Shown in pieces: positions 26,994 to 35,216 of a DNA stretch of 64,000 bases. Under the pieces are notes generated by a model. It worked only from the letters and a program-made list of their open reading frames with translations. It was not told where the DNA came from and made no database searches. The DNA lies in NCBI GenBank assembly GCA_905182405.1, contig CAJJBQ010000002.1, forward strand, positions 2,156,483-2,220,482. The letters are read 5' to 3'. Numbering within the stretch: the first letter of the stretch is position 1; each line of letters begins with the position of its first letter. The position numbers and the translations under genes were made by a program. The stretch is from Akkermansiaceae bacterium. GTDB lineage: Bacteria > Verrucomicrobiota > Verrucomicrobiia > Verrucomicrobiales > Akkermansiaceae.

Positions 26994-27012
26994 TATGCCT
27001 GGCATATTAATA
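26994..27012. promoter_or_regulatory. inverted repeat, possible operator
   Basis: TATGCC-T-GGCATA is a perfect 6-1-6 inverted repeat. It overlaps the AT palindrome ATATTAATAT at 27003-27012. It lies 107 nt upstream of the esterase start and about 400 nt upstream of the fuconate operon. It could be a regulator site or a promoter -10 region. Confidence 0.3.
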
Positions 27013-27112
27013 TAGATGCTGCAACAGGAGTCGAAGGCCCCTAGCACCACAATCCCCCTTCATGTGATTGCACATTCAAATCCTTAAAGATAGACTCCCT
27101 CACAAGTTTAAT

Positions 27113-28060
27113 ATGTTTCGATCAAAATTATTACCAGCAACTCTACACTCCTGTATTTTTCTTTTGCTTGCTGTGACTGGATGCGCAACAGGGCCAACCT
27201 CCCGCCTCTCAAAAGATCAACCAACTAGCGCTGCAACCCCAACGTGGGTTAGCGGTTCACATACGATAACGGTCGATGGACGGCACCGGACCTTTCTGCT
27301 CGACGTTCCCAAAAACTTAAAGCCAAGTGCCGCATTAGTCTTGGTTTTTCACGGCTATACAGGATCGGCTGTGAAGATCCACGCCTCTTCGGGATTTACA
27401 GCACTGACAGAGGAACATGGTTTCGTGGCTGCCTATCCGCAGGGAACTATGGACGCTCGTGGAAACACTTTCTTTAATGTGGGTTACGAATTTCACAAAG
27501 AGAGCAAGGTTGATGACGTCAAGTTTGCAAATGAGTTAACGAGTAGACTGGTAAAAGACCTAGCCCTGGATCCGGACGCGGTATTCTCAACGGGAATGTC
27601 GAACGGCGGCGACATGAGTTACTTCCTCGCGAGCCAGCCGGATCCGTTTGTGCGTTCGATTGCGCCGGTCGCAGGCACGATGATGGTTTCTGGAAACGAA
27701 TCCTTCGTCCCCAAAAAACGCATGTCCGTGATGGAAGTGCACGGTAGGGATGACACGATTACTCGGTGGAACGGAGATCTCAAGAACCGAGATCGCTGGG
27801 GCGCTTATTACGGCACCGACGCAGTCATGCGATTTTGGATTGATGGATTCTCATTGAAGAAATCAGAAATCACGCGACTCAAAAATATCCCTAGCGATCG
27901 AAAGCAGATTCAGTTGCACCGATGGTGGACAGCGATAGATGACACCGAAGTGCTGCTTTATGAGATACTGAAAGGAAAACACAGCTGGCCTGACAACCTA
28001 GGACGCCAAGAAGTTTCAACTGCCGCCGAGATCTGGAGTTTTTTCGATCGCCACCGATAG
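27113..28060 (+). CDS. lipoprotein alpha/beta-hydrolase esterase (PHB depolymerase/feruloyl esterase-like)
   Basis: The ATG at 27113 opens a lipoprotein signal (MFRSKLLPATLHSCIFLLLA, lipobox VTGC), giving 315 residues; the frame extends to a TTG at 27068 that would mask the signal. The hydrolase core matches the LpqC/PHB-depolymerase family: oxyanion region LVFHGYTGS, nucleophile serine in FSTGMSNGGDMSYF, acid Asp in EVHGRDDTIT, and catalytic His in KGKHSWP near the C-terminus. Such enzymes release acetyl or feruloyl esters from polysaccharides, or act on polyesters. Membrane anchoring by lipid puts it in the periplasm or on the surface. Base composition looks lower in GC than its neighbours, and related hairpins flank it, which hints at acquisition by transfer. 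Confidence 0.88.
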   Translation: MFRSKLLPATLHSCIFLLLAVTGCATGPTSRLSKDQPTSAATPTWVSGSHTITVDGRHRTFLLDVPKNLKPSAALVLVFHGYTGSAVKIHASSGFTALTEEHGFVAAYPQGTMDARGNTFFNVGYEFHKESKVDDVKFANELTSRLVKDLALDPDAVFSTGMSNGGDMSYFLASQPDPFVRSIAPVAGTMMVSGNESFVPKKRMSVMEVHGRDDTITRWNGDLKNRDRWGAYYGTDAVMRFWIDGFSLKKSEITRLKNIPSDRKQIQLHRWWTAIDDTEVLLYEILKGKHSWPDNLGRQEVSTAAEIWSFFDRHR

Positions 28061-28109
28061 CCGCAAAAGGGTGAGTCGTCGAACGGGCAGAAGAAAGACT
28101 ATGCTAGGG

Positions 28110-28221
28110 ATATTTTAATATGCACTAGGACGAATCGGGGTTTCGTCCATCTTGGAAACGTGACGCAACACCTTTGGTGTTGGATCAATCCTAGGCTGAG
28201 TGATGTAAGCCCGTTGGGCTT
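28110..28221. repeat. hairpin cluster, copy B of a shared repeat
   Basis: The 232-nt convergent gap after the esterase contains ATATTTTAATAT near 28110, the hairpin CAACACC-TTT-GGTGTTG at 28166-28182 within the shared 12-mer TGACGCAACACC, and AAGCCC-GTT-GGGCTT at 28207-28221. The same 12-mer occurs on the other side of the esterase. No gene is visible here. Confidence 0.5.
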
Positions 28222-28292
28222 GTTGAAACCCTGACTGGCTTCGGTGTGGCTCCAAGTCGAGACCAGGAGGCAGCTCCCATTCTGCCCCATTC

Positions 28293-30872
28293 CTACTCTT
28301 CCACCGTACGATACAGAAAGGCCTCGGAAGTCACCAACGAAGCAATCAGGGCATTCATGCTGCCGCCTCCATCGCGGTAAGCCTTGTGGGCATCTTGCAG
28401 GGCAGGAGCGTCGTTGAGGGTCTCGTTGCGTCCCATCCAGAAGCGGAAAGCGTGGCGGACGAAGACCTGCTCGACACGCTTACTTTTCGAAAGCTTCTGG
28501 ATCATCTCGAGGGCGTTCTTCACGGGGCCGTCGAGCTGGGGATCGCCAGAATCGATAATCTCGCCGGAGGTGTCTACGGGCTCATTCAGCTCGGTCGTGC
28601 GGAACAAGCCGGCGTGGTTGTACATCTCGAAAGGGAGCCCCAGTGGGTCCATCTTTTTGTGGCAGGTCCAGCAATAATCCTCCCGCGTGACGCGCATGCG
28701 CTCCCGAAGTGGCATTTGGGGCTCGTCGGGCAGCATGGCATCAACCGTGATGGGAACATCGGGAATGCCGCCACCCAGAAGTCGCTCGCGAATCCAGATG
28801 CCGCGGTGGATCGCGTGATTGTCCATCGCATCGGAGTGGGAGACCAGCCAACTCGGATGCGTCAAGATACCGAGGCGCTGGCCTTCGGGGGCCGTAACAA
28901 GGGTCCGTTCGGGTTTCATGGAGCCGTTTCCGAACGAGCGGTGGCTGACACGAGAGTAGATCTTCAGGCCGGTCAGTTTCGCCTCAGCCACGGCGATGTT
29001 GACGTTGTTTTGGTTTCCCTTCTTATTCCCTTCGATTTTCTTCTTTGCCGCGACCAACTTCTTTTTTTGATCTGTCAGCTCCTTCAGGATCTTCCTGCTT
29101 TCAGGATCACCCTTCAAATTCTTCAACTGGGTTTCAATCTCGGCAAGCTCTGCTACGATGGGCTTCAGATCGACAGCGACCTTCTTCGCCAGCTCTGCCT
29201 CGGCTTTCTTCTTCGCGACCTGGGCTGCGCTTCTCTCTTCCGAGGTGCGTTTTCTGCCAAAGTAGCTGTTATCGGCCCTGGTGGCGACGACCTGCTGGGT
29301 GGTCAGCAACTCTTTAAGAACCCCCTTGTCCTTCTCAAGAATGAGCTCGATGAGGCGGTCCGTGCTCGCCGCCGCGTCGAACATCGCGCGGTAGTGCGAA
29401 TTTCCCCGACTAGCAACGCCCGTCGTCGCCAGCGCCTTGTCGTCTTTGCAAATGTAACCGCCGAGGTCGTGGTCAAAGTAGTCTTTGAAAAAGCGCAGGA
29501 TCCTCGGCTTGCGGATGCGGTCATCGGCAAGCATACGGGTGACTTCGCGCTCCACGTCTGCCCGGGTGCGCATGCGGCCGTCAGCGATCGCTTGTCGAAG
29601 TTCTGCGTCGGGTTTGAGGTAGCGCAGCGCATGGTTCACGGCCAAGCCCAGCTCCCAATCCTGGAGCATCACCCGGCCGTCTTTGTCAGGTTTGCTGGTT
29701 TCGACGAGTTCGGGTCGGAAGAGCGCATCGCGGTCCAGAAAAATGGACGACAGCCCAAGGAAAACACCGTTCTCCTTGCCGACCTTGTCAATGGAGTCTT
29801 TCACGATTTCGAGGTAGTCGTCGGATTCCGTCTTACCAGGCGGTCGGAAAGTCAGCGCCTCGAAGAGGTAGTCCACCGCGGCACGCAGGCCTTTGTCAGC
29901 GACCCCGGGATTCTTCATCAGCTCGTGGACCGGAGTCATCGGGCGGACGATCTTAGTGCTGTAGGTGATGGCGGTGGGCAGGCCACGAAGATCACCCTCA
30001 GGGGCGTAGGTCTTGGGATCGTCAGTGATCTGCTCCGGCTTGGCGATGCTCAAGGGACCGTAAGCCATATAGCGCAGGATGTCCTCCGCCTTGCTGAGGA
30101 TCTGGGTCGCCTCGGCGCTATTGACGGTGTAGAAGTCGGGGTAATTCTCAAACCCGTGTTTGCGGGCTGAGGAGAGGACCACCGGGATACTTTTAACCGA
30201 GGTAGCGTATGCGACGGTTCCGCCTTGCCACTTGATGATCCGGTCGGTCCCAAAGTAGAGCTTGAGCTCGCCGCCGTGGTTAGTGGGGACGACATCACCG
30301 CGGGTGCGGAGGCCTGGCTTCTTCGGGTCGAATTGCGGTTCGGTGTTGATCAGTTCGTTGAGCCGTGTGATGTGCTCCTGGGGTGTCACCCGCCAGATAC
30401 GCGCAGGCGAGGAAGCGGGCGCGAGCTTGATGCCATCGGGCAGCGGTCCGAAGAGCAGATTATGATCGAGGAAGTTCCCTTTTTTCGGATCAAGGTGGGC
30501 GTGAAATCCGCCCTTGTCCTCCATAACGCGCTGGAGCTCGCTCACGATCCAATCCGCGAATCGAAGCCGTTTGATGACCTCCGGTCGGTCCTTTTTCTTG
30601 GGCGGCATCTCCTGAAGCGAGACCTGCGCCCAGACTGATTTCCAGACCGCAGCGTTGGTCTCGTCCACCGGACCGAGGTCGAGCAGATTGAGATCGCCCT
30701 TTTGCGTTTCGCCGTCGTGGCAGTCGAAGCAATGATAATCCAGGAACTCTTTGGCGAGGTTCTCGAACTTGCCGCGGACGGGCTCGCCCGGGGTGTAGGT
30801 GTCAGCGGACAATGATGCCGCACCGAGCCCAGCTAAAACTGCCACGGTGAGCACGCGAGTCAGTCTCTTCAT
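28293..30872 (-). CDS. DUF1592/DUF1588/DUF1585 planctomycete-type cytochrome protein
   Basis: The 859-residue exported protein (signal MKRLTRVLTVAVLAGLGAA) starts with a PSCyt1-like segment carrying heme motif CFDCHDGETQKGDLNL and QEMPPKKKDRPEV. The middle holds DUF1592-like helices (YLFEALTFRPP, ELGLAVNHALRYLKPD, ILRFFKDYFDHDLGGY). A strongly charged Lys/Glu coiled coil of about 90 residues follows (QVAKKKAEAELAKKVAVDL onward). Then comes a DUF1588 region (THPSWLVSHSDAMDNHAIHRG) with a second heme motif CWTCHKKMDPLG and a DUF1585 C-terminus. Homologues always pair with DUF1552 proteins, as here: the start overlaps the DUF1552 stop by four nucleotides (ATGA). The role is unknown; periplasmic electron transfer is inferred from the two CxxCH sites. 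Confidence 0.9.
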   Translation of the reverse strand: MKRLTRVLTVAVLAGLGAASLSADTYTPGEPVRGKFENLAKEFLDYHCFDCHDGETQKGDLNLLDLGPVDETNAAVWKSVWAQVSLQEMPPKKKDRPEVIKRLRFADWIVSELQRVMEDKGGFHAHLDPKKGNFLDHNLLFGPLPDGIKLAPASSPARIWRVTPQEHITRLNELINTEPQFDPKKPGLRTRGDVVPTNHGGELKLYFGTDRIIKWQGGTVAYATSVKSIPVVLSSARKHGFENYPDFYTVNSAEATQILSKAEDILRYMAYGPLSIAKPEQITDDPKTYAPEGDLRGLPTAITYSTKIVRPMTPVHELMKNPGVADKGLRAAVDYLFEALTFRPPGKTESDDYLEIVKDSIDKVGKENGVFLGLSSIFLDRDALFRPELVETSKPDKDGRVMLQDWELGLAVNHALRYLKPDAELRQAIADGRMRTRADVEREVTRMLADDRIRKPRILRFFKDYFDHDLGGYICKDDKALATTGVASRGNSHYRAMFDAAASTDRLIELILEKDKGVLKELLTTQQVVATRADNSYFGRKRTSEERSAAQVAKKKAEAELAKKVAVDLKPIVAELAEIETQLKNLKGDPESRKILKELTDQKKKLVAAKKKIEGNKKGNQNNVNIAVAEAKLTGLKIYSRVSHRSFGNGSMKPERTLVTAPEGQRLGILTHPSWLVSHSDAMDNHAIHRGIWIRERLLGGGIPDVPITVDAMLPDEPQMPLRERMRVTREDYCWTCHKKMDPLGLPFEMYNHAGLFRTTELNEPVDTSGEIIDSGDPQLDGPVKNALEMIQKLSKSKRVEQVFVRHAFRFWMGRNETLNDAPALQDAHKAYRDGGGSMNALIASLVTSEAFLYRTVEE

Positions 30873-32182
30873 GCCAGAATCTCTTTGAGGGAACCGGTAC
30901 CGGAGTCGAACTTGGCGGCCATCTGCTCGCTCATGTTGAATCGCCCGGAATTGACGCCTACGGTCTCAAGAATAGTCGCGTAAAGAGCGTTGATCGGACG
31001 TTTGCCGTCCAACTGGGTCAAGCAGCCACTCTTGAAGATTCCGTCGCAGTTGCCCAGAAGCATCACCGGCCAGTTGGCTCCGTTGGTGTGCTGCTTGTCG
31101 GCGTTGTTACTGGTGTAGACGATGAGCGTTTTGTCCATCATCGTGCCGCTGCCCTCTGGGACACTTTCCAACTCCTCCATGAGCTTCACCAGCATGCGGC
31201 TGTTATATTGGCGGATCTTGATCCAGATCGGGTTGTCGGGCTGATCGATGTGGCCGAGGTTGTGGCCTTGCTTCTCGACGCCGAGGCCTTTCCAGGCTCC
31301 AAAAATTTCGCCACGCCCCGAGCCGATCGTGAGCACGTTGGTGATGCCCGATTTGAGGGCTGAGATCCCGAGATCAAGATTGACGTCGTGCCAGTCCGTT
31401 TCGAATTCGGGGTTGGTGTAACGATCGTCTACCTTGGGGGCAAATTTGCGGAGGTGATCCGAAACTTTACCAAGTCGTCCACGAAGTCCGTTGATGTCAT
31501 TGAATCCCTGGACGTATTGGCTAAATCGCTGTTTATCCGCAGTAGGGAGTGTCTTACCTCTGGCCGCTGCCATTTCCTCAATCCGGTCGAACATGCCGGA
31601 CCTCGCTTCATGCTGGCTGCGAATGTCCCCCTGCGAGATCCCTCCGTAGAGCATCTCATAGAGGTGGTTCGGGTTCGAGTGCATGAAAATAGGCTGTCCC
31701 GCGCCGCTGGCCGAAAGGTTCGCGACGGTGGGTTTGCCTTTCATGTTCTCCATCGAATCCATCCCAACACAAAGGTGGGGAAGAAGTGTCTCGGGAAGCA
31801 CCTTGCTCAACTCGTAATCGATCGTCGATGCGCTGGGCCGCACGCCGTCGCTGCCGCGGTAGCCACCGAGTGCCCCGAAGAAGGCACTGTGTGAAGGGCT
31901 GGTGTGCTTGCCGTGCAGACCGTTGATGATCTGTAGGCGCTCCTTGAAAGGCTCCAGTGCCGAGATAGGCTCGGGTAATTTGATACCGGCCAGCGACCCG
32001 CTGTTCTTCATTCCCGCCGGGATACAGGTTCGAGGGTCGAAACCCTGATTCTGCATGAAAAAGATGACGCGTTTCGGGCCTCCACCGCTCTTGATTGAGG
32101 GGGCTGCCGAGGCGAAATTCGGAAGGAAGGCCGAGCTAACACCGGCTGCCAATCCATGGAGAATGTTTCTGCGATTGATCAT
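30869..32182 (-). CDS. DUF1552 protein, Tat-exported
   Basis: The ATG at 32182 gives 437 residues with a twin-arginine signal (MINRRNILHGLAAG...ASAAP); the frame extends nine codons to a TTG. The body shows DUF1552 hallmarks: VIFFMQNQGFDPRTCIP, RLQIINGLHGKHTSPSHSAF, STIDYELSKVLP, LGHIDQPDNPIW, and TLIVYTSNNADKQHTNGANW. The fold is related to DUF1501 and alkaline-phosphatase-like proteins. Tat export implies folding, possibly with cofactor, before secretion. It is the first gene of a two-gene operon with the DUF1592 protein. An inverted-repeat cluster lies 64-87 nt upstream. The biochemical function of the family is not established. Confidence 0.9.
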   Translation of the reverse strand: MINRRNILHGLAAGVSSAFLPNFASAAPSIKSGGGPKRVIFFMQNQGFDPRTCIPAGMKNSGSLAGIKLPEPISALEPFKERLQIINGLHGKHTSPSHSAFFGALGGYRGSDGVRPSASTIDYELSKVLPETLLPHLCVGMDSMENMKGKPTVANLSASGAGQPIFMHSNPNHLYEMLYGGISQGDIRSQHEARSGMFDRIEEMAAARGKTLPTADKQRFSQYVQGFNDINGLRGRLGKVSDHLRKFAPKVDDRYTNPEFETDWHDVNLDLGISALKSGITNVLTIGSGRGEIFGAWKGLGVEKQGHNLGHIDQPDNPIWIKIRQYNSRMLVKLMEELESVPEGSGTMMDKTLIVYTSNNADKQHTNGANWPVMLLGNCDGIFKSGCLTQLDGKRPINALYATILETVGVNSGRFNMSEQMAAKFDSGTGSLKEILA

Positions 32183-32434
32183 AGAAAAGTCTTTTGAAGG
32201 TTCATTCAATTCGATTCTTGGGTGATCAGGAACGCTTTCCTGACGAATACCAGTCTGGTATTTAATACCGGTTAGATGAGCAAAAATTTCATCTCTTTGC
32301 AGCCAAGAATGTAAAATAAGTCGTTATGATACTAATCTGGGGCAGAAAAGACCCTCTGGTGTTTTTGGTTCGGAATTGAGAATGAGGTGCCTATGGTCTA
32401 GTAATTCATGTCTTCACCACGGATCTCGAAATAG
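32183..32434. other. divergent promoter region
   Basis: The 252-nt gap separates the DUF1552 operon (minus) and the TctC-TctB operon (plus). Apart from the inverted repeats at 32246-32269, I see nothing coding. Confidence 0.5.
32246..32269. promoter_or_regulatory. overlapping inverted repeats, possible operator
   Basis: AATACCA-GTC-TGGTATT (32246-32262) is a perfect 7-3-7 inverted repeat. Its right arm forms a second one, GGTATT-T-AATACC (32257-32269). Three alternating half-sites of TGGTATT in a divergent promoter region resemble GntR-type operators. No regulator gene is in the window. Confidence 0.45.
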
Positions 32435-33748
32435 ATGCAGATCCTCAAATTTGTATTTTATTTTTTCGTTTACGCGTTGTTTTTGACTTCGTGTGACGAG
32501 GGAGGTAATCGTCCGGATTCGGGCGGAGGAGACTTTCCGCGCAAGCCGATCAAAGTGGTCGTTCCCTTCAGCCCGGGAGGCGATAGTGACACCTTCGCGC
32601 GCATCATGCAAAAGACGATTCGCGATCTCGAGTTACTTCCGGAGCCGCTTGTCATTCATAATGTCCCGGGTGCTGGAGGCACGATCGGGAGCCGGCGCGT
32701 CCGCGATGCCGCTCCGGATGGCTACACCATTCTCAATCTTCACGAGGGGATTTTCACCTCAAAATACGCGGGACGAGTGTCCTACGGACCCGAGGCTTTC
32801 CGGCCCGTCGCGGCCACTGCGATGTCGAACCTCGTCATCTGCGTGCGTGAAGAATCGCCCTTCAAAAATTTATGCGATTTGCTCGAAGCGGCTGCCGGGA
32901 AACCCGATTCTATTCTGTTTGGAATGGCGCAGGGAACTCCGACTCATTTTGCTGGTCGCAGGTTGGAGAAAGCCGGTGGCGAATTGCAGTTCCGTATGGT
33001 CGCCAGTGGTGGTGGTGCGAAACGCCGCAACGATCTTGTTGGCAAGCACATCGACGTCACGCCGTTTTCGCTCGCCGAATATATCGGCTTTGAAGAGGGC
33101 GGATTACGCGCGGTTGCCTATCTGGCGGAGGAACGTCATCCGGAATTACCCGATGTCCCGACGGCGCGCGAACTCGGCTACGAGGTGGTGATGCCGCACG
33201 TCCACTATTGGTGGGCCCCGAAGTCGACTCCGGACGTCGCGGTGGAGCGAATTGCCGATGTCTTGGAGGCGGCGATGGAAACGAAGTACATGCGCGGCAA
33301 GCTCGCCGAAACCAAGACCAAGCCGCTCTTTTTGCGGGGTGCGCCGCTGGAAGCACACCTGACTGATCGGGAGGGCGAATTTCAAGACGTGGCACTGGTG
33401 AACTACACCGGTCTGCCCGATCCGGTGGTGCCGATCCTAGCGATCGTCGTGGTGCTGGGCGGGGGGATTGGTTTCCGTTGGTTTAAAGAAAGAGACGTGG
33501 TTGTTAAAACGCCAGTAGTTTGGCGACACATTACACTCAGTTGCTCGGTTCTCGCTGCCTATGTGCTCTCGATGCAAGTCGTCGGAGTTTCCTATGTCTT
33601 CGCCACGATGGCCTTCATTCCTGCCCTTGCGGTCGTCGGAGGGGCACGTTCCAAACGGTCGGTCGCTACCGTGACGGTCCTCGGCATCGCCCTCGCCTGC
33701 GCTTGCTTCTTCATTTTTACAGAGGTCCTTGTGATCGATCTCCCTTAG
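32435..33748 (+). CDS. tripartite tricarboxylate transporter TctC-TctB fusion lipoprotein
   Basis: The 437-residue protein joins two subunits that are normally separate. The N-terminus is a lipoprotein signal (VYALFLTSCDE). Residues about 35-325 are a TctC-type solute-binding protein: KPIKVVVPFSPGGDSDTFAR, HNVPGAGGTIGSRRVRDAAPDGYT, LPDVPTARELGYEV. Residues about 330-437 form four hydrophobic helices matching TctB in length (ILAIVVVLGGGIGF, ITLSCSVLAAYVLSM, VFATMAFIPALAVVGG, VLGIALACACFFIF). The binding domain would sit outside the membrane, tethered at both ends. TctA follows after 7 nt and a sulfatase after that. TTT systems import carboxylates and other small anions; the ligand here is unknown but may be a sulfated sugar acid, judging by the sulfatase. 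Confidence 0.88.
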   Translation: MQILKFVFYFFVYALFLTSCDEGGNRPDSGGGDFPRKPIKVVVPFSPGGDSDTFARIMQKTIRDLELLPEPLVIHNVPGAGGTIGSRRVRDAAPDGYTILNLHEGIFTSKYAGRVSYGPEAFRPVAATAMSNLVICVREESPFKNLCDLLEAAAGKPDSILFGMAQGTPTHFAGRRLEKAGGELQFRMVASGGGAKRRNDLVGKHIDVTPFSLAEYIGFEEGGLRAVAYLAEERHPELPDVPTARELGYEVVMPHVHYWWAPKSTPDVAVERIADVLEAAMETKYMRGKLAETKTKPLFLRGAPLEAHLTDREGEFQDVALVNYTGLPDPVVPILAIVVVLGGGIGFRWFKERDVVVKTPVVWRHITLSCSVLAAYVLSMQVVGVSYVFATMAFIPALAVVGGARSKRSVATVTVLGIALACACFFIFTEVLVIDLP

Positions 33749-33755
33749 CACTCCA

Positions 33756-35216
33756 ATGATTTTTGAAGTCCTCTCCAATCCAAACCTCGTGGCACTCGTT
33801 ATGCTCGGCACCGCGCTCGGCATCACGGTAGGTGCCATCCCGGGGCTGACGGGGGCGATGCTGATCTCGCTTTCCTTGCCACTGACATTCAGCATGGCTC
33901 CACAGAGCGCTCTCGCATTTCTCGTCGCGATGTATGTCGGCTCAGTCAGTGGTGGCTTGATCACGGCAACCCTGCTGCGCATGCCCGGAACGCCCGCTTC
34001 GATCATCACCACTCTCGACGGTTACCCGATGGCGCAATCCGGGCAAGCGGGCCGGGCGCTCGGTCTCGGGATTGGCGCCTCATTCATCGGCGGGATCCTT
34101 TCGTGGATTGCCCTTGCTCTGGTGGCGAAACCGATCGCCGAGTTATCGACCGCACTTGGGCCTTGGGAATTTTTTGCCCTCGTGCTGATGTCACTGGTCT
34201 TGGTGGTTGGAGTCAGTGGTAAATCTTTGTCAAGTGGTGCGCTCTCGTGCGCATTGGGAATCCTCTGTGCCCTGCCCGGGACCGCTCCCGGGAGCGGGGA
34301 ATTGAGACTCACCTTCGGCCTCGGCGCGATGGATGATGGCTTCAAATTGCTGCCGGTTCTCATTGGCCTGTTTGCCTTGAGTCGTGTCTTTGCCGCGCCG
34401 ACAAAGAGTGCTTCGGAACAAGGTGAGGTGAAGGGAAGAATCGTACCTAAATTACGCGAATGGCGGACTCATTGGCTCAACCTTTTGCGCTCATCGGCCA
34501 TCGGGACCGGCGTAGGAATTCTCCCGGGGATCGGTGCTAACATCGGTTCACTGATCGCCTATTCGACCGCACGCGCAACTTCCAAGACACCGGAGAAATT
34601 TGGAACCGGTTCCGAGGAAGGTGTCATCGCATCCGAATCGGCAAACAATGCCACGGTCGGCGGAGCGCTGGTGCCGCTGATCGCTCTCGGTATCCCGGGC
34701 AGTGTTATCGATGCTATTCTCCTTGGCGCCTTTGTCATTCATGGCTTGCAACCGGGTCCGATGCTTTTCGCGAATGAGCCGAAGATTGTCGGCACCATCA
34801 TTTCTTCCTACCTGTGGGCGAATATTGCCATGGTGCTTCTGATGCTGATGAGCGCCCGCTGGATTTCAAAGCTCGCCCGGATCAATCACCACACCCTAAT
34901 TCCCATCGTTGCGGCCTTCTGTGTGCTGGGATCGTATTCCCTGGCAAATCGCTTCTTCGATGTCTGGGTCATGATCGGCTTCGGCCTTGCCGGCTGCCTG
35001 CTCGAGCGCTGGCGGATCCCTCTGGCACCATTCGTGATCGGGTTCGTGCTCACGCCACTGGGTGAGGAATCGATGGTCGCGGCCTTGATGAGCTCGGGTG
35101 GTGGATGGTTGCCGCTGTTTACGCGCCCAATGTCGCTTTGCTTTCTCGTTCTCGCCGGTTTACTTCTGCTCTGGTCACTGCGCCAGCGGCGTACTGTCTC
35201 TCCTAATTCCGAATGA
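33756..35216 (+). CDS. tctA: tripartite tricarboxylate transporter large permease TctA
   Basis: The 486-residue membrane protein has about eleven or twelve helices and the TctA signatures GAIPGLTGAMLISLSLPLT near the N-terminus, RMPGTPASIITTLDGYPMA, and a second repeat GTGVGILPGIGANIGSLIAY with ASESANNATVGGALVPLIALGIPGS. These repeated glycine/proline loops form the substrate path in this secondary transporter family. It follows the TctC-TctB gene by 7 nt, and its stop overlaps the sulfatase start by four nucleotides (ATGA), so all three are one operon. Confidence 0.93.
   Translation: MIFEVLSNPNLVALVMLGTALGITVGAIPGLTGAMLISLSLPLTFSMAPQSALAFLVAMYVGSVSGGLITATLLRMPGTPASIITTLDGYPMAQSGQAGRALGLGIGASFIGGILSWIALALVAKPIAELSTALGPWEFFALVLMSLVLVVGVSGKSLSSGALSCALGILCALPGTAPGSGELRLTFGLGAMDDGFKLLPVLIGLFALSRVFAAPTKSASEQGEVKGRIVPKLREWRTHWLNLLRSSAIGTGVGILPGIGANIGSLIAYSTARATSKTPEKFGTGSEEGVIASESANNATVGGALVPLIALGIPGSVIDAILLGAFVIHGLQPGPMLFANEPKIVGTIISSYLWANIAMVLLMLMSARWISKLARINHHTLIPIVAAFCVLGSYSLANRFFDVWVMIGFGLAGCLLERWRIPLAPFVIGFVLTPLGEESMVAALMSSGGGWLPLFTRPMSLCFLVLAGLLLLWSLRQRRTVSPNSE

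Larger units (their letters stand above)
26590..27112. other. divergent intergenic region with hairpins
   Basis: The region lies between the fuconate operon and the lipoprotein esterase. I see no gene. It contains a hairpin cluster at 26815-26885 and a palindrome at 26994-27006, listed separately. Confidence 0.6.

Noticed and set aside
28386..30170. 594-codon open frame on the plus strand
   Set aside because: It is antisense to the DUF1592 gene, which has a signal peptide and two heme motifs. The plus frame has no recognisable motif and arises from biased codon positions.
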